DNA of 64,000 nucleotides from Herbaspirillum sp. GW103 (lineage in GTDB: Bacteria > Pseudomonadota > Gammaproteobacteria > Burkholderiales > Burkholderiaceae_D). The notes beneath the pieces were generated by a model. The model worked only from the letters and a program-made list of their open reading frames with translations. It did not search any database and was not told the DNA's origin. Numbering within the stretch: the first letter of the stretch is position 1; every line of letters starts with the position of its first letter. The stretch spans positions 1 through 64,000 of the forward strand of contig NZ_AJVC01000005.1 in the NCBI RefSeq assembly GCF_000261365.1. Direction: 5' to 3'. Made by a program: the position numbers and the translations under genes. Of the stretch, positions 17,277-27,097 are shown piece by piece.

Positions 17277-18617
17277 ATGACCACCCGCACTCCCCAAACC
17301 GGCGATCTGGAGCCCATCGAAACGGCCAGTCGCGACGAACTGCAGGCGCTGCAACTGCAACGCCTGAAATGGTCGCTCAAGCATGCCTATGAAAACGTGG
17401 CGCACTATCGCCATGCCTTCGACCAGGCCGGGGTGCACCCGGACGACTTGAAGAGTCTGTCGGATCTGTCCAGGTTTCCCTTCACTACCAAGCAGGATCT
17501 GCGCGACCACTATCCCTTCGGCATGTTCGCCGTACCGCGCGAGCAGGTAGTGCGGGTGCATGCCTCCAGCGGCACCACCGGCAAGCCCACCGTGGTGGGC
17601 TACACGCGCAATGACATCGACACCTGGGCCACGGTGGTGGCGCGCTCCATTCGCGCCGCCGGTGGACGTGCCGGTGACATCGTGCAGATTTCCTATGGCT
17701 ATGGTCTGTTCACCGGGGGGCTGGGCGCGCACTACGGTGCGGAAAAGCTGGGCTGCACCGTCATCCCCATGTCGGGCGGCCAGACTGAAAAGCAGGTACA
17801 GCTCATTCGCGATTTCAAGCCGGCCATCATCATGGTCACGCCCTCCTACATGCTCAACGTGATCGAGGAATTCCAGCGCCAGGGGCTGGACCCTGCCGCC
17901 AGTTCGCTCAAGGTCGGCATCTTCGGTGCCGAGCCCTGGACCGATGCCATGCGCCGCGAAATCGAGCAGCGCGCCGGCATCGATGCAGTGGACATCTATG
18001 GTCTGTCGGAGGTGATGGGACCGGGCGTGGCCAGCGAGTGCATCGAGAGCAAGGATGGTCCGGTGATCTGGGAAGACCATTTCTATCCCGAGATCATCGA
18101 TCCTGATACCGGCGAAGTGCTGCCCGACGGCGAGGAGGGCGAACTGGTCTTTACTTCGCTCTCCAAGGAAGCGCTGCCGATGATCCGCTACCGCACCCGC
18201 GACCTCACGCGCCTGTTGCCGCCGACCTCGCGCTCCATGCGCCGCATCGGCAAGATCACCGGACGCTCGGATGACATGCTCATCATCCGGGGCGTGAACG
18301 TGTTCCCGACCCAGATCGAGGAGCTGATCCTGAAACTGCCGCAACTGGCCCCGCAGTATCAATTGCAGATCGAACGCCACGGCCACATGGACAGCATGTG
18401 CGTCTTCGCCGAGCTGCGCGAGGACGCCTCCACCGAACACGTGGAGGCACTGGAGAAGGAACTGCAGCACAGCATCAAGACCTATGTGGGCATTTCCACC
18501 AAGGTGACGGTGGTGCCGGCCGGCATGATCGAGCGCACCTCGGTGGGCAAGGCCAAACGGGTGATCGACCATCGCAAGAAAGCCGACAGCGCCGTCGCGT
18601 CGGCCCTCCCGGCCTGA
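17277..18617 (+). CDS. paaK: Phenylacetate-CoA ligase
   Basis: Activates phenylacetate with ATP and CoA, the first pathway step. 446 aa. AMP-binding P-loop ASSGTTGKPTVVGYT (about 95-109), adenylate motif DIYGLSEVMGPG (about 238-249), and C-terminal GRSDDMLIIRGVNVFPTQ typical of PaaK. ATG 17277 follows a clear AGGAG. The chain is in the middle of the operon between paaI and the thiolase. Confidence 0.96.
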   Translation: MTTRTPQTGDLEPIETASRDELQALQLQRLKWSLKHAYENVAHYRHAFDQAGVHPDDLKSLSDLSRFPFTTKQDLRDHYPFGMFAVPREQVVRVHASSGTTGKPTVVGYTRNDIDTWATVVARSIRAAGGRAGDIVQISYGYGLFTGGLGAHYGAEKLGCTVIPMSGGQTEKQVQLIRDFKPAIIMVTPSYMLNVIEEFQRQGLDPAASSLKVGIFGAEPWTDAMRREIEQRAGIDAVDIYGLSEVMGPGVASECIESKDGPVIWEDHFYPEIIDPDTGEVLPDGEEGELVFTSLSKEALPMIRYRTRDLTRLLPPTSRSMRRIGKITGRSDDMLIIRGVNVFPTQIEELILKLPQLAPQYQLQIERHGHMDSMCVFAELREDASTEHVEALEKELQHSIKTYVGISTKVTVVPAGMIERTSVGKAKRVIDHRKKADSAVASALPA

Positions 18618-18658
18618 GGCATGGCCCGCAAACCCTTGATCCTGGAAGAAAGAGACCT

Positions 18659-19864
18659 ATGCAAGCATTGATTTGTGACGCCATTCGCACGCCGTTCGGA
18701 CGCTACGGTGGCGCCCTGGGCGCGGTACGCGCCGACGACCTGGCGGCCGCACCCATTCGCAGCCTCATGGAGCGCAACCCCGGCGTGGACTGGAGCCGCG
18801 TCGACGACATCCTCTACGGCTGCGCCAACCAGGCCGGTGAAGACAACCGCAACGTGGCCCGCATGGCCGGTTTGCTGGCTGGCCTGCCCATCGACGTCCC
18901 GGGCAGCACCATCAACCGCCTGTGCGGCTCCAGCCTGGATGCGGTGGGCATGGCTGCACGCGCCATCAAGTCGGGCGAGGTGGAGCTGATGATCGCCGGC
19001 GGGGTGGAGAGCATGACGCGCGCGCCCTTCGTGATGGGCAAGGCGGAATCGGCCTTCTCGCGCAGTGCCGCGATCTTCGATACCACCATCGGCTGGCGCT
19101 TCGTCAATCCGCTGATGAAGGCGCAGTACGGCATCGACTCCATGCCCGAGACGGCGGAAAACGTCGCCACCGATTTCAACATCAACCGTGCCGACCAGGA
19201 CGCGTTTGCTCTGCGCAGCCAGCAGCGCTGGGCCGCAGCACAGGAGGCCGGTTTCTTCGCGGGCGAGATCGCAGCGCTGACCATCCCGCAGAAGAAGGGC
19301 GATCCGCTCATCGTCACCACCGACGAACATCCGCGCCCGGACACGACCCTGGCCACGCTGGCCAGACTCAAGGGCGTGGTGCGCCCCGATGGCACGGTCA
19401 CGGCAGGCAATGCCTCCGGCGTCAACGACGGTGCCTGCGCGCTGCTGCTGGCCTCGCCCAAGGCCGCCGACCTGTATCGCCTCAAGCCCCGTGCGCGCGT
19501 GCTGGGCATGGCCACGGCGGGCGTGGCGCCGCGCATCATGGGCTTTGGTCCGGCGCCGGCGACACGCAAGGTGCTGGCGCAGGTCGGCCTGACGCTGGCG
19601 CAGATGGACGTGATCGAACTGAACGAAGCCTTCGCCGCGCAGGGGCTGGCCGTGACGCGCGATCTCGGCTTGCCCGACGATGCCGAGCACGTCAATCCGA
19701 ATGGCGGCGCCATCGCCATCGGTCATCCGCTGGGGGCTTCCGGCGCACGGCTGGTGACGACCGCCCTCAACCAGTTGGAGCGCACCGGTGGACGCTATGC
19801 GCTGTGCACCATGTGCATCGGCGTGGGCCAGGGGATTGCGCTGGTGATCGAGCGGGTAGCGTAA
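18659..19864 (+). CDS. paaJ: 3-oxoadipyl-CoA / 3-oxo-5,6-dehydrosuberyl-CoA thiolase
   Basis: Thiolase that cleaves 3-oxoadipyl-CoA to succinyl-CoA and acetyl-CoA and, in the same pathway, 3-oxo-5,6-dehydrosuberyl-CoA. 401 aa from ATG 18659 (GAAAGAG upstream). Active Cys89 in RLCGSSLDA, His in IAIGHPLGASGAR, and second Cys in CTMCIGVGQG. PcaF is close in sequence; paaJ is chosen from location as the last gene of the paa operon. Confidence 0.93.
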   Translation: MQALICDAIRTPFGRYGGALGAVRADDLAAAPIRSLMERNPGVDWSRVDDILYGCANQAGEDNRNVARMAGLLAGLPIDVPGSTINRLCGSSLDAVGMAARAIKSGEVELMIAGGVESMTRAPFVMGKAESAFSRSAAIFDTTIGWRFVNPLMKAQYGIDSMPETAENVATDFNINRADQDAFALRSQQRWAAAQEAGFFAGEIAALTIPQKKGDPLIVTTDEHPRPDTTLATLARLKGVVRPDGTVTAGNASGVNDGACALLLASPKAADLYRLKPRARVLGMATAGVAPRIMGFGPAPATRKVLAQVGLTLAQMDVIELNEAFAAQGLAVTRDLGLPDDAEHVNPNGGAIAIGHPLGASGARLVTTALNQLERTGGRYALCTMCIGVGQGIALVIERVA

Positions 19865-19881
19865 GGCCCTGGCATCGGTCC

Positions 19882-19917
19882 GCGCGCGCATGTTTGCTAG
19901 CTTGCAACATGCCGCGC
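19882..19917 (+). terminator. Hairpin after the paa operon
   Basis: A 12-bp stem with one bulged base (GCGCG then GCATGTT, paired with AACATGC and CGCGC) and an 11-nt loop starts 17 bp after the paaJ stop. No T run follows, so termination would need Rho or the structure may protect the 3' end. Confidence 0.45.
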
Positions 19918-20062
19918 ACGGCAGCAGCACTTCACGAAGTTGACATCGGGATCGGGTAAAATGCCCGGCCACGGCAGTCCTTTACCGAGCTCCGGAGCTC
20001 GCCGCCCTGCCCCCGAATCCACCCCGCCGGCCTGCGCGCCGGCCCTTCGCCAGTGCAGCATC

Positions 20063-20962
20063 ATGAGCAAGCAAGCCAACAGCGCCCCCGGCCGCCAGCC
20101 AAACCGGGCCAAATCCACTGCCGAGAGCGCCCCGCAGGCGCATGAGATCCGGCCCGGCCAGTCCATCGAGCTGTTGAAGGAACTGCACATCCTCACCCGC
20201 GATGGCAAACTGAATCAGGACAGCCGCCGCAAGTTGAAGCAGGTCTATCACCTCTACCAGTTCATCGAACCGCTGCTGCAAGAAGTGCTGGACGATCATC
20301 CCGACGTCAGCCTGGTCGACCATGGCGCGGGCAAGTCCTATCTCGGCTTCATCCTCTACGACCTGTTCTTCAAGGGCCTGCAGGGCGCGCCCCGCATCTA
20401 CGGCATCGAAACCCGCGAGGAGCTGGTGCGCAAGTCCGAGCAACTGGCCGCGCGCCTGGGCTTTGGCGGCATGTCCTTCCTCAATCTGTCGGTGGCCGAT
20501 TCGATCACTTCGCCCAGCCTGCCGGAGAAGATCGACGTGGTCACCGCTCTGCATGCCTGCGATACGGCCACCGATGACGCCATCCATTTCGCCCTGGCCA
20601 AGGAAGCGCGCTTCATCGTCCTGGTGCCCTGCTGCCAGGCCGAAGTGGCCTCGGTGCTCAATCGCAACAAGGGCAAGTCGCTCTCCAATTCGCTCACCGA
20701 GATCTGGCGCCATCCGCTGCATACCCGCGAATTCGGCAGCCAGGTCACCAATGTGCTGCGCTGCCTGCAGCTGGAAGCGCATGGTTACAAGGTCAGCGTG
20801 ACCGAGCTGGTGGGCTGGGAACATTCGATGAAGAACGAGTTGATCATTGCGCAATACCGCGACCTGCCGCGCCGCCGTCCGGCCGAGCGCCTGCAGGAAG
20901 TATTGCGCACGCTGGGACTGGATGAGATGAGCGAACGCTTCTTCGCCCCGCAGGCAGCCTGA
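20063..20962 (+). CDS. SAM-dependent methyltransferase, METTL25/Methyltransf_32-like
   Basis: 299 aa. Motif I is DHGAGKSYLGFIL (about residues 92-104), followed by LHACDTATDDA and LVPCCQAEV, a set seen in the PF13679-type group whose substrate is unknown in bacteria. ATG 20063 is taken because the upstream in-frame stretch is Pro/Ser-rich and not family-like. Stands alone after the paa operon with its own 5' region. No signal peptide; cytoplasmic. Substrate cannot be read from sequence. Confidence 0.75.
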   Translation: MSKQANSAPGRQPNRAKSTAESAPQAHEIRPGQSIELLKELHILTRDGKLNQDSRRKLKQVYHLYQFIEPLLQEVLDDHPDVSLVDHGAGKSYLGFILYDLFFKGLQGAPRIYGIETREELVRKSEQLAARLGFGGMSFLNLSVADSITSPSLPEKIDVVTALHACDTATDDAIHFALAKEARFIVLVPCCQAEVASVLNRNKGKSLSNSLTEIWRHPLHTREFGSQVTNVLRCLQLEAHGYKVSVTELVGWEHSMKNELIIAQYRDLPRRRPAERLQEVLRTLGLDEMSERFFAPQAA

Positions 20963-21071
20963 GTCGGCCCCGGCCGGCAGCAGCAGGCAGGCGGACGGGA
21001 ACGCTTCTTGCTCGGTATCAGGGAGGGGATGGGGCCTTCATTTGCGGCCCGCCCTGCCGATAACGTCGGAT

Positions 21072-21113
21072 CAGATCGCAGATCGCAACTCGCAACTCGC
21101 AAATTGCAAAATG
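21072..21113 (+). repeat. Six degenerate heptamer repeats upstream of the GGDEF gene
   Basis: CAGATCG, CAGATCG, CAACTCG, CAACTCG, CAAATTG, CAAAATG follow each other without spacers, 108 bp before the GGDEF start codon. Each unit keeps CA in front and TNG at the end. Confidence 0.7.
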
Positions 21114-21221
21114 CAGCACAGGCAGTCAGACCGCCCACCCCGCACGTGGCGGGCTGGAGGGTGACCGGGCGACCGGTTTGGGCAAGGGGCCGGCCGCACG
21201 CCGGAATATGCAGATGAGCAC

Positions 21222-22340
21222 ATGACATCGACCATCGATATGGAATCGCTGATTGCCGACAACGAACAACTGAGGAGCGAGCTGCAGGATCTGCTGCAGC
21301 AGGCGCACATCAACCAGTCCATCATCGAACGCCATCAGGCCTTCGATCTGAAACTGATCGGTGCCAGCGAATTCCGCGAGCTCATCGACGTGATGCTCAC
21401 GGTGATGCCGGGGGTGTTCAGCCTGGAGACGGTCACGCTGTCCCTCATCGATGGCGACTACGCGATCCAGCGCATCCTGCGCGACCTGCAGATCGGCGTG
21501 AACGAATTCCCCAAGCTGCTGTTCCTGAAGGACCCGCTGCACTTCATCGACGAGGATGGTCCGCTGTCGGATGAAAAACCGCGCCTGGGCCAGTACGTGC
21601 CGGCCCTGCACGGGCCGCTGTTCCCGCATTACCAGCCGGTGAGCGTGGCAGTGCTGCCGCTGGTGCGCCAGCACCGGCTGCTGGGCTACCTGTCGCTGGG
21701 CAGCGCCTATGCCGAGCGTTTCACGCGCACGCTGGCCACCGACTTCATCCAGCGCCTGGCGACGGTAGCCGCCATCTGCCTGGAAAACGTCATCAACAAT
21801 GAGCGCCTGAAGCACATCGGCCTGACCGATCCGCTCACGGGCGTGAACAACCGCCGCTACATCGAGCAACGCATGCAGGAGGAAGTGGCACGCAGCCAGC
21901 GCGATCGCTCGGCACTGTCCTGCCTGTTCATCGACATCGACCATTTCAAGCGCGTCAACGACCAGTTCGGCCACCAGAGCGGGGACGACGTGCTGCGCGA
22001 AGTGGCTGCGCGCATCAAGAAGGAACTGCGCCTGTCGGATGCACTGGGTCGCTTCGGCGGGGAAGAATTCGTGGTGCTGTTGACCCACGCCACGCGCGAC
22101 GACGCGGCACGCATCGCCGAACGCATCCGCGCCGGCATCTGCAGCCGTGGCGTGATGATCGAGGGCTCGCGCGATCCGTTGCGCATCACCGCCTCCATCG
22201 GCGCAGCCTCGCTGTCACCGCCGGATCGCGGGCGCGCGGCGGGCGAGGTCAAGCAGGCCATGCTCAAGGCGGCCGACCAGGCGCTCTACCAGGCCAAGGA
22301 AGCCGGACGCAACCGCGTCATGCTGGCCACCCACGACTGA
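21222..22340 (+). CDS. Diguanylate cyclase with N-terminal DUF484/GAF-like sensor domain
   Basis: Makes cyclic di-GMP from GTP. 372 aa: a short coiled coil (8-40), a DUF484/GAF-like domain (about 40-190) and a GGDEF domain (200-370). The active-site loop is GGEEF at 279-283, an accepted active variant, and RLSD at 270-273 is a product-inhibition I-site. No membrane segments, so it is a soluble cytoplasmic sensor. Preceded by a heptamer repeat array that may be regulatory. Stop codon abuts that of the EamA gene on the other strand. Confidence 0.88.
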   Translation: MTSTIDMESLIADNEQLRSELQDLLQQAHINQSIIERHQAFDLKLIGASEFRELIDVMLTVMPGVFSLETVTLSLIDGDYAIQRILRDLQIGVNEFPKLLFLKDPLHFIDEDGPLSDEKPRLGQYVPALHGPLFPHYQPVSVAVLPLVRQHRLLGYLSLGSAYAERFTRTLATDFIQRLATVAAICLENVINNERLKHIGLTDPLTGVNNRRYIEQRMQEEVARSQRDRSALSCLFIDIDHFKRVNDQFGHQSGDDVLREVAARIKKELRLSDALGRFGGEEFVVLLTHATRDDAARIAERIRAGICSRGVMIEGSRDPLRITASIGAASLSPPDRGRAAGEVKQAMLKAADQALYQAKEAGRNRVMLATHD

Positions 22341-23228
22341 TCAGGCAGGCTGCGCCGCCACCGGGCGGTCCCGCACGATCCAGGGAGCGGTGATGATGAG
22401 CACGCCGCCGATGAGGTCTTGCGCGCGGAGTTCCGCTGCACCGAGCAGCCAAGCCGAGAAGGTCGCGACCAGGATTTCGGCCAGCATGATGACCGCCGTG
22501 ATATTGGCCGGCAGGCGCGCCACCCCATATTGCAAGCTCAGATTCGATACCAGGAACAGCAACGCCCACAGCGCTACCACGGGCGCGGCGGCCGCTGGCA
22601 AGGGCAACGGCCAGGCAATCACGCCGCTGGCTGACAGCAGCACGCCCAACAGACTGGCCAGCACGCCGCTGCCGGCCAGCATGGCCACGGCGCGAGCGCC
22701 ATCGGAGAGGCCGTGCAGGCGTCGCAACAGCACATTGGTCACCGCAAACAGCAGGCCCGACGCCACTGCCATCCAGTCCGGCAGGCTCTGCGGCAGCGGC
22801 AGGCCCAGACGCGGCTGGTACAGCACGATGAAGGCGCCGCTCAGCCCGAGTGCCACGCGCGCCAGCGAGCGCGGGGTGATGGCTTCATGCAGCACCAGGC
22901 GCGCCAGGATGACGGTCCATACCGGCATCAGGTAGAACAGCAGGATCACCCGCACCACATCGCCATAGGCCACCGCGACATTGAAGGAGGCATTGGTCAG
23001 GCCGGTGGTCAGTCCCACGGCCAGCAAGGCCGGATGACGCCACAGCAGTGGCAGTTCACGGTAGCGCAAGGTCAGCAGCAGCAAGGCGCAGGCGCTGAAG
23101 ATGGCTGCCGTGGCCCAGACCGGATGCAGGCCCATGCCTTCCAGGGCGCGGGTACCGGTCCAGGACAGACCCCAGATGGTGGTGTTCAACAGCAGGGCGG
23201 CAACAGCGGATTTGGGGAGGGAGTGCAT
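22341..23228 (-). CDS. EamA/DMT-family transporter
   Basis: 295 aa with ten predicted membrane segments in two EamA repeats (about 10-140 and 150-290). The family exports metabolites such as amino acids; substrate unknown. Single gene, convergent with the GGDEF gene with no space between the stops and no visible terminator. Confidence 0.82.
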   Translation of the reverse strand: MHSLPKSAVAALLLNTTIWGLSWTGTRALEGMGLHPVWATAAIFSACALLLLTLRYRELPLLWRHPALLAVGLTTGLTNASFNVAVAYGDVVRVILLFYLMPVWTVILARLVLHEAITPRSLARVALGLSGAFIVLYQPRLGLPLPQSLPDWMAVASGLLFAVTNVLLRRLHGLSDGARAVAMLAGSGVLASLLGVLLSASGVIAWPLPLPAAAAPVVALWALLFLVSNLSLQYGVARLPANITAVIMLAEILVATFSAWLLGAAELRAQDLIGGVLIITAPWIVRDRPVAAQPA

Positions 23229-23367
23229 GTTCTGTGTGGGTGGATGCGCATGGAAAAATCCGGAAACCTGCCTACTCTACTTGCGCCGCAACAGCCTTGG
23301 CATGGTCGGCGCTGATAGCGAGTATTCATGCAGGTTGAATGTTGCGCGCAGCAGCATTCACCAAATC

Positions 23368-23402
23368 AAAATGCCGTTCAGTGCAGCACTGAACGGCATT
23401 TC
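23368..23402 (-). terminator. Intrinsic terminator of the ferredoxin gene
   Basis: A 16-bp inverted repeat around AAATGCCGTTCAGTGC with a one-base centre; on the minus strand it ends in ATTTTGATTT, 27 bp after the ferredoxin stop. The rest of the 23229-23428 gap shows no gene. Confidence 0.75.
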
Positions 23403-23428
23403 CTGGCAGCACCGCCAGGTGCGCAGAC

Positions 23429-24221
<793 letters not shown>

Positions 24222-24233
24222 TCAGAAGGCGCA

Positions 24234-24902
24234 TTATGCCTCAATTTGGGTAGCGCTTTTGCGTTGCAATAAATGATAGAAGACCATGCCGGCCTTGTCG
24301 GCGCGCACCACTTCCCAGTCCTGCATCCAGGCCGGCGCGTCTTCGCCTTGCAATGGGTACTCGGCTTCCACGTAGATCAATCCGGACGGCGTGAGCAAAG
24401 GCATGCACGCCGGCAACACTTTTTCCAGCCAGCCCTGGTGGTACGGCGGATCGATGAAGACCAGGCTGTAGCCGGCAGCCTCGCGGCCGGCGGCATTGTG
24501 CACGGCGGCCAGGGCATCGCCGCGCAGGATGACCAGTGCCTCGGCCTTGAGCTTGTCACGGTTGGACTCCAGCTGGCGCACGGCAGCCGCGCTGTTTTCC
24601 ACCATCACCACGCGGCGCGCGCCCCGGCTGGCGGCCTCGAAACCGAGCGCGCCGGAACCGGCGAACAGATCCAGGCAGGCCACCTGCTCCCACTGCCCGT
24701 CGATCAGGTGGGTGATCCAGTTGAAAACGGTCTCGCGCACGCGGTCCGGCGTGGGGCGCAGGCCCTCGGCATCGAGCACCGGCAGCGGCGTGCGCTTCCA
24801 CTGGCCGCCGATGATGCGTACCTGATGCGGGCCACGGTTGACTGGCTTGGCCGGCTTGCCGCCGGCGGCGGGACCGGATCGCGGGGGACTGCTCTTGCGC
24901 AT
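24234..24902 (-). CDS. rsmD: 16S rRNA (guanine(966)-N2)-methyltransferase
   Basis: Methylates G966 of 16S rRNA. 222 aa from ATG 24902; a basic Pro/Gly tail (1-25) precedes RIIGGQWKRTPL. Motif I DLFAGSGALGFEA and catalytic FIDPPY are intact. An upstream in-frame ATG at 25010 would overlap the peptidase gene and adds residues unlike the family. coaD follows, the usual neighbour. Confidence 0.93.
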   Translation of the reverse strand: MRKSSPPRSGPAAGGKPAKPVNRGPHQVRIIGGQWKRTPLPVLDAEGLRPTPDRVRETVFNWITHLIDGQWEQVACLDLFAGSGALGFEAASRGARRVVMVENSAAAVRQLESNRDKLKAEALVILRGDALAAVHNAAGREAAGYSLVFIDPPYHQGWLEKVLPACMPLLTPSGLIYVEAEYPLQGEDAPAWMQDWEVVRADKAGMVFYHLLQRKSATQIEA

Positions 24903-24957
24903 GACTTTCCTTGCTGCGGGCGGCGCGGGGCCGCCGATGTCAAATGAGGTAAATGAT

Positions 24958-26280
24958 TTACTCGGCGGCTGCGCCGACGATGACCGTGGACAACTCGTCC
25001 GGATGCACATGCTTGCGGAAGGCCGCGCGCACGTCCTGCACGCTCACGGCACGGATGCGCTCGATCCAGTGGTCCAGGTAGTCCAGCGGCAGACCGTAGA
25101 AACCGATCACCGCGAGGTTTTCCAGCAGCTTGGCATTGCTGTCGATGCGCAGAGCGAAGCCACCGGCGAGGTTGTCCTTGGCGGCCTTGAGCTCGGCGGC
25201 TGTCGGTCCTTCCTGGAGGAATTTGTCCAGCGTGGCGCGGGTCACGCGCAGGGCTTCGGCGGTCTGTTCCTTCTTGGTCTGCAGGCCGATCTGGAAGGGA
25301 CCGGGCTGGGCCAGGGGCGAGAAATAACTGTAGACGCTGTAGCTCAGGCCACGCTTCTCGCGCACTTCATCGGTCAGGCGCGAGACGAAGCCGCCACCGC
25401 CCAACACATAGTTGCCCACGGTCAGCGCGAAGAAATCATTGTCGCCGCGCTGGATGGCCGGCGCACCGATGAGGATGTGCGATTGCGAGGCCGGATGGGC
25501 GATACGCTGCTCCCCGCCCTTGGGCGCGGTCACCGGCGGCAGCGCCGGCAAGGCTGCACCCTGCGGCAGCTCGCGCGTGAGGGCGCTGGCAATGGCGCGC
25601 GCCTGCGCTTGGCTGATGTCGCCGATCAAGGCGATGACGGCGCGATTGGCCACGTAGTGGGCGCGATGGAAAGCCAGCAGGTCCTCGCGGGTAATGGCTT
25701 GCAGGCTGGCTTCGCTGGCCTCGACGGCATAGGGATGACGACCGTAGGCCGCTGCCATGAAGGCTTTTTCGGCGATGGCTTCAGGCTTGGTCAGCTCTTC
25801 CTTGAGGTTGGCGATGGCCAGTGCGCGGTCACGCTCAAGACCGGCCTGCGGGAAGGCAGGATGGGCCAGCATGCGGCCCAGCAGGCCCAGTGCGGCATCA
25901 CGTTCGGCGGACGAGGACAGGGTGCGCAGGCTCACCCCCGCGCGGTCCTGCCCGGCGCCGCCCTGCTGCTGGGCGGCAACATCGGCAAAGCCGTCCAGGA
26001 TCTGCGCTTCGCTCAGGGCAGGCGCGCCGTCGGCGGCCTCCACGCCGCGTGTCAGGCTGGCCACGGTCAGCTCGGCCAGGCCGGCCTTGTCGGCGGGATC
26101 GCGGCGCTGGCCGGCATCGAACTGCACGCTCACATCCAGCATGGGGATGGCATGGTTGGCCACGAACAGCACGCGCGCGCCGTCAGGCTGGGTCCAGGAC
26201 TGGATGGCCAGGGCGGCCGAGGCGGGCGCGCTGGCCAACAGGGCCAGCGGGAGCAAGAGGAGAGAGAAGGTTTTTTTCAT
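24958..26280 (-). CDS. Non-catalytic M16-family peptidase subunit (periplasmic)
   Basis: 440 aa with signal peptide (MKKTFSLLLLPLALLASAPA). M16 fold with two halves (about 25-220 and 225-430), but the zinc-binding HxxEH is missing: the equivalent stretch reads KAGLAELTVASL. The C-terminal half keeps GGGGFVSRLTDEVREKRGLSY, which in M16B peptidases contributes the substrate-side R/Y pair. So it is the partner of the catalytic subunit at 27098-28477. ATG 26280 begins the signal sequence; the frame extends further but without support. A parA-like gene separates the pair. Confidence 0.88.
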   Translation of the reverse strand: MKKTFSLLLLPLALLASAPASAALAIQSWTQPDGARVLFVANHAIPMLDVSVQFDAGQRRDPADKAGLAELTVASLTRGVEAADGAPALSEAQILDGFADVAAQQQGGAGQDRAGVSLRTLSSSAERDAALGLLGRMLAHPAFPQAGLERDRALAIANLKEELTKPEAIAEKAFMAAAYGRHPYAVEASEASLQAITREDLLAFHRAHYVANRAVIALIGDISQAQARAIASALTRELPQGAALPALPPVTAPKGGEQRIAHPASQSHILIGAPAIQRGDNDFFALTVGNYVLGGGGFVSRLTDEVREKRGLSYSVYSYFSPLAQPGPFQIGLQTKKEQTAEALRVTRATLDKFLQEGPTAAELKAAKDNLAGGFALRIDSNAKLLENLAVIGFYGLPLDYLDHWIERIRAVSVQDVRAAFRKHVHPDELSTVIVGAAAE

Positions 26281-26318
26281 GGAAGAGGACAATCGAAAGC
26301 GAGGCTGCATGCGTGCTG

Positions 26319-26966
26319 TCATGCGGTCTGGTCAGGGGCCGGCTGGCCGGCGATCCAATCGAGGATGGGTCGCCACTGGTCGAGATCGCGCTGCACGCGA
26401 GAGGGTGCGATATCCCACAGGGTCAGGCCGTGGGCGGCCAGTTGTACATAGTTCTGGGTGTCACGCAGATGGCCCAGCACCGGCAGCTTCAGCCCCTCGA
26501 TGAAGCGTTGCAGCTGCTCGGCCGAACGGGTACGGGCATCGACGCGCATGCCGACGATGCCGACCTCGATCTCGCCCTCGCGCACCGCCTTTTCAGCGGC
26601 GAGGCGGCGCAGGAAATCCTGCGTGGCCAGGATGTCGAAGATCGAGGGCTGCAACGGTACCAGGATCTTGTCGGCCAGCTTGAGGGTATCGTTCAGACGC
26701 CAGCCATGCAGCCCGGCGGGCGTGTCCAGCACCACGTGGGTGCTGCCCTTGGGGGGCTTGGCAACGTAGTCCTCGTTGATGTCCCAGGTACTGATGGGGC
26801 GTGCCTGTTCCGGACGGATCGACAGCCAGGCACGCGAGGATTGCTGGCGGTCGATGTCGCCCAGCATGACGGCATGGCCAAGACTGGCGAAATAACCGGC
26901 CAGGTTGGTGGCCAGGGTGGTCTTGCCTACGCCTCCCTTGGGATTGGCGACGACGATGACGGGCAT
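26319..26966 (-). CDS. ParA/MinD-like ATPase
   Basis: 215 aa with deviant Walker A KGGVGKTTLATNLAGY at the N-terminus and DTPAG as Walker B-like switch. No ParB or partition site is nearby, so it is an orphan of the kind that positions a protein or complex. It lies between the two M16 peptidase genes, with its own promoter-like sequence upstream. Role unknown. Confidence 0.85.
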   Translation of the reverse strand: MPVIVVANPKGGVGKTTLATNLAGYFASLGHAVMLGDIDRQQSSRAWLSIRPEQARPISTWDINEDYVAKPPKGSTHVVLDTPAGLHGWRLNDTLKLADKILVPLQPSIFDILATQDFLRRLAAEKAVREGEIEVGIVGMRVDARTRSAEQLQRFIEGLKLPVLGHLRDTQNYVQLAAHGLTLWDIAPSRVQRDLDQWRPILDWIAGQPAPDQTA

Positions 26967-27026
26967 GGTTTTCTCCGTAAAGAACAGAAGCCGATCGATC
27001 AGGAAGAACTCAGCGACTTGGGTACA

Positions 27027-27054
27027 CTATTAAGCTGGCGTTAATGCCATTCAA
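27027..27054 (-). promoter_or_regulatory. Candidate promoter of the parA-like gene
   Basis: On the minus strand TTGAAT (27049-27054), 16-bp spacer, TAATAG (27027-27032), about 60 bp before the start codon. Suggests the gene is not simply read from the upstream peptidase gene. Confidence 0.35.
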
Positions 27055-27097
27055 TACAGCATTCAGCCCGACTTAATGGTGCAAAAAACGTCAATCC

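Noticed and set aside
19940-20062. Longer start for the methyltransferase at 19940
   Set aside because: The extra 41 residues are Pro/Ser/Ala-rich, unlike the family, and ATG 20063 fits the domain start.
24958-26280. Non-catalytic M16 gene as a pseudogene
   Set aside because: Loss of HxxEH is normal for the partner subunit of M16B pairs, and the rest is intact.
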